Assembly (NCBI GenBank): GCA_030593645.1
Contig: JAUVGT010000216.1
Coordinates: forward strand, 1-8,343
Direction of reading: 5' to 3'
DNA: 8,343 nucleotides
Source of the DNA: Deltaproteobacteria bacterium
GTDB taxonomy: Bacteria; Desulfobacterota; Desulfobacteria; Desulfobacterales; JAUVGT01
The notes under the pieces were generated by a model that was not told the origin of the DNA, searched no databases, and saw nothing but the letters and a program-made list of their open reading frames with translations. Below, piece after piece: positions 5,555 to 8,343 of this stretch; the first letter of the stretch is position 1, and each line of letters opens with the position of its first letter. A program made the translations under genes and the position numbers.

Positions 5555-6124
5555 ATGTTGACAAACCATTTTATTAAAATACCTATTAGCGTCATTGCAG
5601 TTGCCGCCACCCTGTTTATCGTTTCAATAAAAACTCACTGCAATGCGTCGGATTCCAATACGATTGATAATAATTCTGGCTTCGAGGTAATGAATCATTA
5701 TGAAAAAACAATAGTACATCTTTACTATGCGGACAAGGATAACTCCAATCTTACATCTGAAACGAGATCTCTGATCAATCCTGAAGATCCTGCTAAATTC
5801 GGAAAAGCTATTATCACTGCACTACTCAGAGGACCCAAAAATGAACTGACTCGAACGATTCCGCAAAGGACCTCCCTTAGAGCTTTTTTTATAGCTTCTG
5901 ATGGAACCGCGTATGTGGACCTGTCTGAAAATATTTCGGAAAACCATCCCGGAGGGATCAAATCAGAAATAATAACAATCTATTCAATTGTTAATACATT
6001 AATATTAAATGTTGAAGCCATAAAAAAAGTCAAACTCCTTATTAATGGCCTTGAAACGGATACTTTGGCGGGTCACATTGATGCAAGGTTCCCATTTAAA
6101 GCCGATATGCTTTTAATCCGATGA
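5555..6124 (+). CDS. Exported GerMN-domain protein
   Basis: A 189-residue protein with an N-terminal hydrophobic segment (about residues 7-25) after a short K-containing start, followed by HCNA/SDS, a plausible signal peptidase I site; no proper lipobox is present. After a polar linker (30-48) comes a GerMN domain (about 50-178): VHLYYADKDN (54-63), ALLRGP (89-94), GTAYVDLS (117-124), HPGGIKSEIITIYSIVNTL (131-149) and VKLLINGLETDTLAGHID (159-176). GerMN domains occur in the spore protein GerM and in many non-spore-forming bacteria, often in cell-envelope proteins with peptidoglycan links; the biochemical role is not known. The protein should act in the periplasm. The open frame extends upstream to 5459, but that part is mobile-element sequence; the ATG at 5555 has AGAAGG 7 nt before it. 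The stop TGA overlaps the ATG of the EF-G-like gene (ATGA, 6121-6124). Confidence 0.88.
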   Translation: MLTNHFIKIPISVIAVAATLFIVSIKTHCNASDSNTIDNNSGFEVMNHYEKTIVHLYYADKDNSNLTSETRSLINPEDPAKFGKAIITALLRGPKNELTRTIPQRTSLRAFFIASDGTAYVDLSENISENHPGGIKSEIITIYSIVNTLILNVEAIKKVKLLINGLETDTLAGHIDARFPFKADMLLIR

Positions 6125-8154
6125 AAAAACAAAATAAAATTAAAAAAATACGAAATATCGGCATCATCGCTCACATTGATGCCGGCAAAACAACCGTAAC
6201 AGAACGGATTCTTTATTATACCGGACGCTCTCATAAAATTGGTGAAGTCCATGATGGTGAAGCCATAATGGACTGGATGCCGGACGAACAGGAACGCGGT
6301 ATTACAATAACATCAGCAGTTACTACGTGTCATTGGAATGACAGTGAAATTCAAATCATTGACACTCCCGGACATGTCGACTTTACGATTGAAGTTGAAC
6401 GTTCACTTCGGGTACTTGACGGCGCAATTGGCGTCTTCTGTGCTGTGGGTGGTGTAGAACCTCAATCAGAAACTGTTTGGCGACAGGCTGATAAGTATTT
6501 TGTACCTAAAATGGCTTTTATCAACAAGCTTGACCGAATTGGTGCTGACTTCTTTGGTACAATCAAAATGATGAAGGACAGGCTGAATGCTAATCCGCTC
6601 ATATTACAGCTTCCGGTCGGTACAGAGGATAATTTTTCGGGTATTATTGATCTGATAGAAATGAAACAGATCGTATGGGATGATGAAACCCTGGGTGCAG
6701 AATATCAGATCAATGATATCCCCAAGGATCATATTGAAATTGCCCGGAAATATCGTGAAAAACTCATCGAAACATTGGCGGAAAAAGATGATAATATAAT
6801 GGAGGCTTATCTTGCTGATATTCAAATTGATGCGAAAAGTCTTTACAGTGGAATACGCAAAACCACAATTGATCTTGAACTGATTCCGGTTCTTTGCGGA
6901 TCCGCATTAAAAAACAAAGGGATACAGCCGCTGCTGGATGCAATTATCCGTTTCCTTCCGAGCCCTGCTGATGTCCCGCCCATCAAGGGTGTTGTACCCG
7001 AGTCACAGGAAGTAATAGAGTGCCGTGCTTCAGATACGGAACCACTGGCAGCACTTATTTATAAGGTTTCGATGATTGAAGGACGTAAACTTTCTTATGC
7101 AAGGATTTACAGCGGGAAAATAAACGCTGGAGAAGATGTTTATAACCCAACACGTAAAAAAAAAGAAAAGCTATCCCGGATCTTAAGAATCCATGCGAAT
7201 AAAAAAGAACGCATCAATACTGCCGGTGCCGGGAGTATTGTGGGAATCGTCGGATTAAAGGAGTCTTCGACAGGTGAAACCCTATGCACGGTTCAAAACC
7301 CTGTTATACTGGAAAATATCGAATTTTACGAACCGGTCATTTCAGTAGCAATAGAGCCTAAGACACATTCCGACCAGGAAAAACTTGAAAATGTTCTTGA
7401 AAAATATATGGCCGAAGATCCGACCTTAAAGGTAAAAGAGGATGAAGAAACAGGCCAGACGATATTATCAGGTATGGGTGAACTTCACCTTGAAGTTGTG
7501 ATCAGCCGCATGCAGCGTGAATTCAAAACCAGTGTAAATGTTGGGAAACCCCAGGTTGTTTACCGAGAAACCATTGCAAGTGGATCTGAAGCCGGAGCGA
7601 TTTTCGATAAAGAAGTCGCGGGGCAGCGTCATTATGGTGAAGTCACAATAAAATTAAAACCCTTGAAGCGGAACAGCGGTATAAAATTCAGATCAGTAAT
7701 TAACAAAGAAATTATACCCGATATTTTTATTCCTGCCATTGAAAAAGGTGTAACAGAATCACTTGAAAGCGGATCTTTGATGGGTTATCCCGTGGTTGAT
7801 GTCGAGGCCCTGCTGGTCGGCGGTTCGTTTAAAGAGTCAATAGGTTCGGATCTGGCCTATACGGTCAGTGCATCCATGGCGTGCAAAAAGGCCCTCACGA
7901 AAGGCAAACCCTTTCTTTTAGATCCGATTATGGATGTGGAAGTCATTACTCCGGAAGCCTTCATGGGTGATGTAATCGGAGATCTGAATTCACGAAACGG
8001 TAAAATTGACGCAATCGAGCCCAGGATGGAAATACAGGTTGTCAAGGCAGAGGTTCCTCTTGCCCGTATGTTTGGGTATTCGACTTCTCTCCGGTCTGCC
8101 ACACAGGGCAGGGGAACATTCACTATGCGTTTTTCCCATTTTGACAGGGCTTAA
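6121..8154 (+). CDS. fusA: Elongation factor G-like translational GTPase (EF-G paralogue)
   Basis: A 677-residue cytoplasmic GTPase of the EF-G family, which drives tRNA-mRNA translocation or ribosome recycling. The G domain is intact: G1 AHIDAGKT (17-24), switch I RGITIT (59-64), G3 DTPGH (81-85), G4 NKLD (135-138) and G5 GSAL (260-263). Domains II (about 293-400), III (402-477), IV (478-600) and V (603-677) follow. In domain IV the usual GGRGQYG loop reads AGQRHYG (500-506), and by alignment from memory the tip histidine (H583 in E. coli) is Lys571. The protein ends FSHFDRA, where most EF-Gs continue for about 14 residues (PSNVAQ... in E. coli). It is not next to rpsL, rpsG or tuf, so it is probably a second EF-G and not the main one. 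No Shine-Dalgarno is visible before its ATG, and the ATGA overlap with the GerMN gene suggests translational coupling. Confidence 0.95.
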   Translation: MKKQNKIKKIRNIGIIAHIDAGKTTVTERILYYTGRSHKIGEVHDGEAIMDWMPDEQERGITITSAVTTCHWNDSEIQIIDTPGHVDFTIEVERSLRVLDGAIGVFCAVGGVEPQSETVWRQADKYFVPKMAFINKLDRIGADFFGTIKMMKDRLNANPLILQLPVGTEDNFSGIIDLIEMKQIVWDDETLGAEYQINDIPKDHIEIARKYREKLIETLAEKDDNIMEAYLADIQIDAKSLYSGIRKTTIDLELIPVLCGSALKNKGIQPLLDAIIRFLPSPADVPPIKGVVPESQEVIECRASDTEPLAALIYKVSMIEGRKLSYARIYSGKINAGEDVYNPTRKKKEKLSRILRIHANKKERINTAGAGSIVGIVGLKESSTGETLCTVQNPVILENIEFYEPVISVAIEPKTHSDQEKLENVLEKYMAEDPTLKVKEDEETGQTILSGMGELHLEVVISRMQREFKTSVNVGKPQVVYRETIASGSEAGAIFDKEVAGQRHYGEVTIKLKPLKRNSGIKFRSVINKEIIPDIFIPAIEKGVTESLESGSLMGYPVVDVEALLVGGSFKESIGSDLAYTVSASMACKKALTKGKPFLLDPIMDVEVITPEAFMGDVIGDLNSRNGKIDAIEPRMEIQVVKAEVPLARMFGYSTSLRSATQGRGTFTMRFSHFDRA

Positions 8155-8343
8155 TCTCTGTTTCTCAGGTTTTTCTATTTTTCTTTTCTTTCGTTTTTCT
8201 GAACCTTCAGTAGTTTTTTTAAGATTTTTCTGATTTCCTTTTTTCTGTCCTTTTTGTTTGTATTTGCCAGCGCGTTTTCAAACTGAACCTTTTGTTTTTT
8301 ATTTTTTCTTTTTTTTTAGGTGTATTTAACTAGATTATTATGC
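8155..8343. other. T-rich non-coding tract downstream of the EF-G gene
   Basis: About 190 bp dominated by T on the + strand, with runs of 7 T's (8214-8220) and 9 T's (8309-8317). No gene with a start codon and ribosome site is seen. On the minus strand one frame is open for 46 codons (8315-8178) and would read as a lysine-rich tail, but it begins at a stop and has no ATG, GTG or TTG. Confidence 0.6.
8199..8220 (+). terminator. Weak candidate intrinsic terminator after the EF-G gene
   Basis: CTGAACCTTCAG (8199-8210) can form a stem of 4 to 5 bp, followed by TAG and seven T's (8214-8220), 45 bp after the stop codon. The stem is short and has little GC, so termination may rely on the T-rich tract or another factor. 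Confidence 0.3.

Noticed and set aside
8175..8315. Lysine-rich minus-strand reading frame, 46 codons
   Set aside because: It starts right after a stop codon, has no ATG, GTG or TTG and no ribosome site. Its composition is explained by the A-rich strand.

Overview
The window reads like ordinary chromosome of an AT-leaning Gram-negative anaerobe, most likely a deltaproteobacterium (Desulfobacterota, Desulfobacterales-like). That placement is inferred from gene content (a PpiD-type periplasmic chaperone, an AMMECR1 protein, an EF-G paralogue outside the str operon) and from the style of the short terminal repeats. No rRNA or other phylogenetic marker settles it.

Left part (1-1805): the C-terminal three quarters of a UvrD/PcrA/Rep-type helicase on the + strand, cut by the window edge. 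A short convergent spacer follows, ending in a 26-bp fragment of a repeat family that recurs further right. Minus-strand block (1803-4707): read from right to left, a membrane-anchored parvulin chaperone (ppiD-like), a 75-residue zinc-ribbon/one-helix membrane protein, and an AMMECR1-domain protein. The spacing suggests one transcription unit with an extra promoter before the AMMECR1 gene. A back-to-back promoter region (about 4818-4953) separates this block from a complete tRNA-Ala(GGC) gene with encoded CCA (4969-5044).

Repeat region (5045-5554): about 510 bp without a protein gene. It holds two copies of a small non-coding mobile element, 188 and 151 bp. Each is flanked by a perfect 6-bp direct repeat (ATTTTT and AACATT), so both look like real insertion events. 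The element is unusual: it has one left end but two right ends in tandem, 6 bp apart. In the first copy the tip of the central hairpin is replaced by a different, self-contained 11-bp hairpin. The third relic, at 1780-1805, is exactly one right end plus the 6-bp spacer, and it supplies the stop codon of the AMMECR1 gene.

Right part (5555-8154): an exported GerMN-domain protein whose stop overlaps the start of an EF-G-like translational GTPase (ATGA), so the two are probably translationally coupled. The EF-G has an intact GTPase domain, a changed domain IV tip and no C-terminal tail. The second mobile-element copy lies just upstream and would be transcribed as a long hairpin leader if the promoter between the two copies is used. 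The window ends in a very T-rich non-coding tract. The most interesting material is the double-right-end element family and its contacts with genes, followed by the GerMN/EF-G pair.
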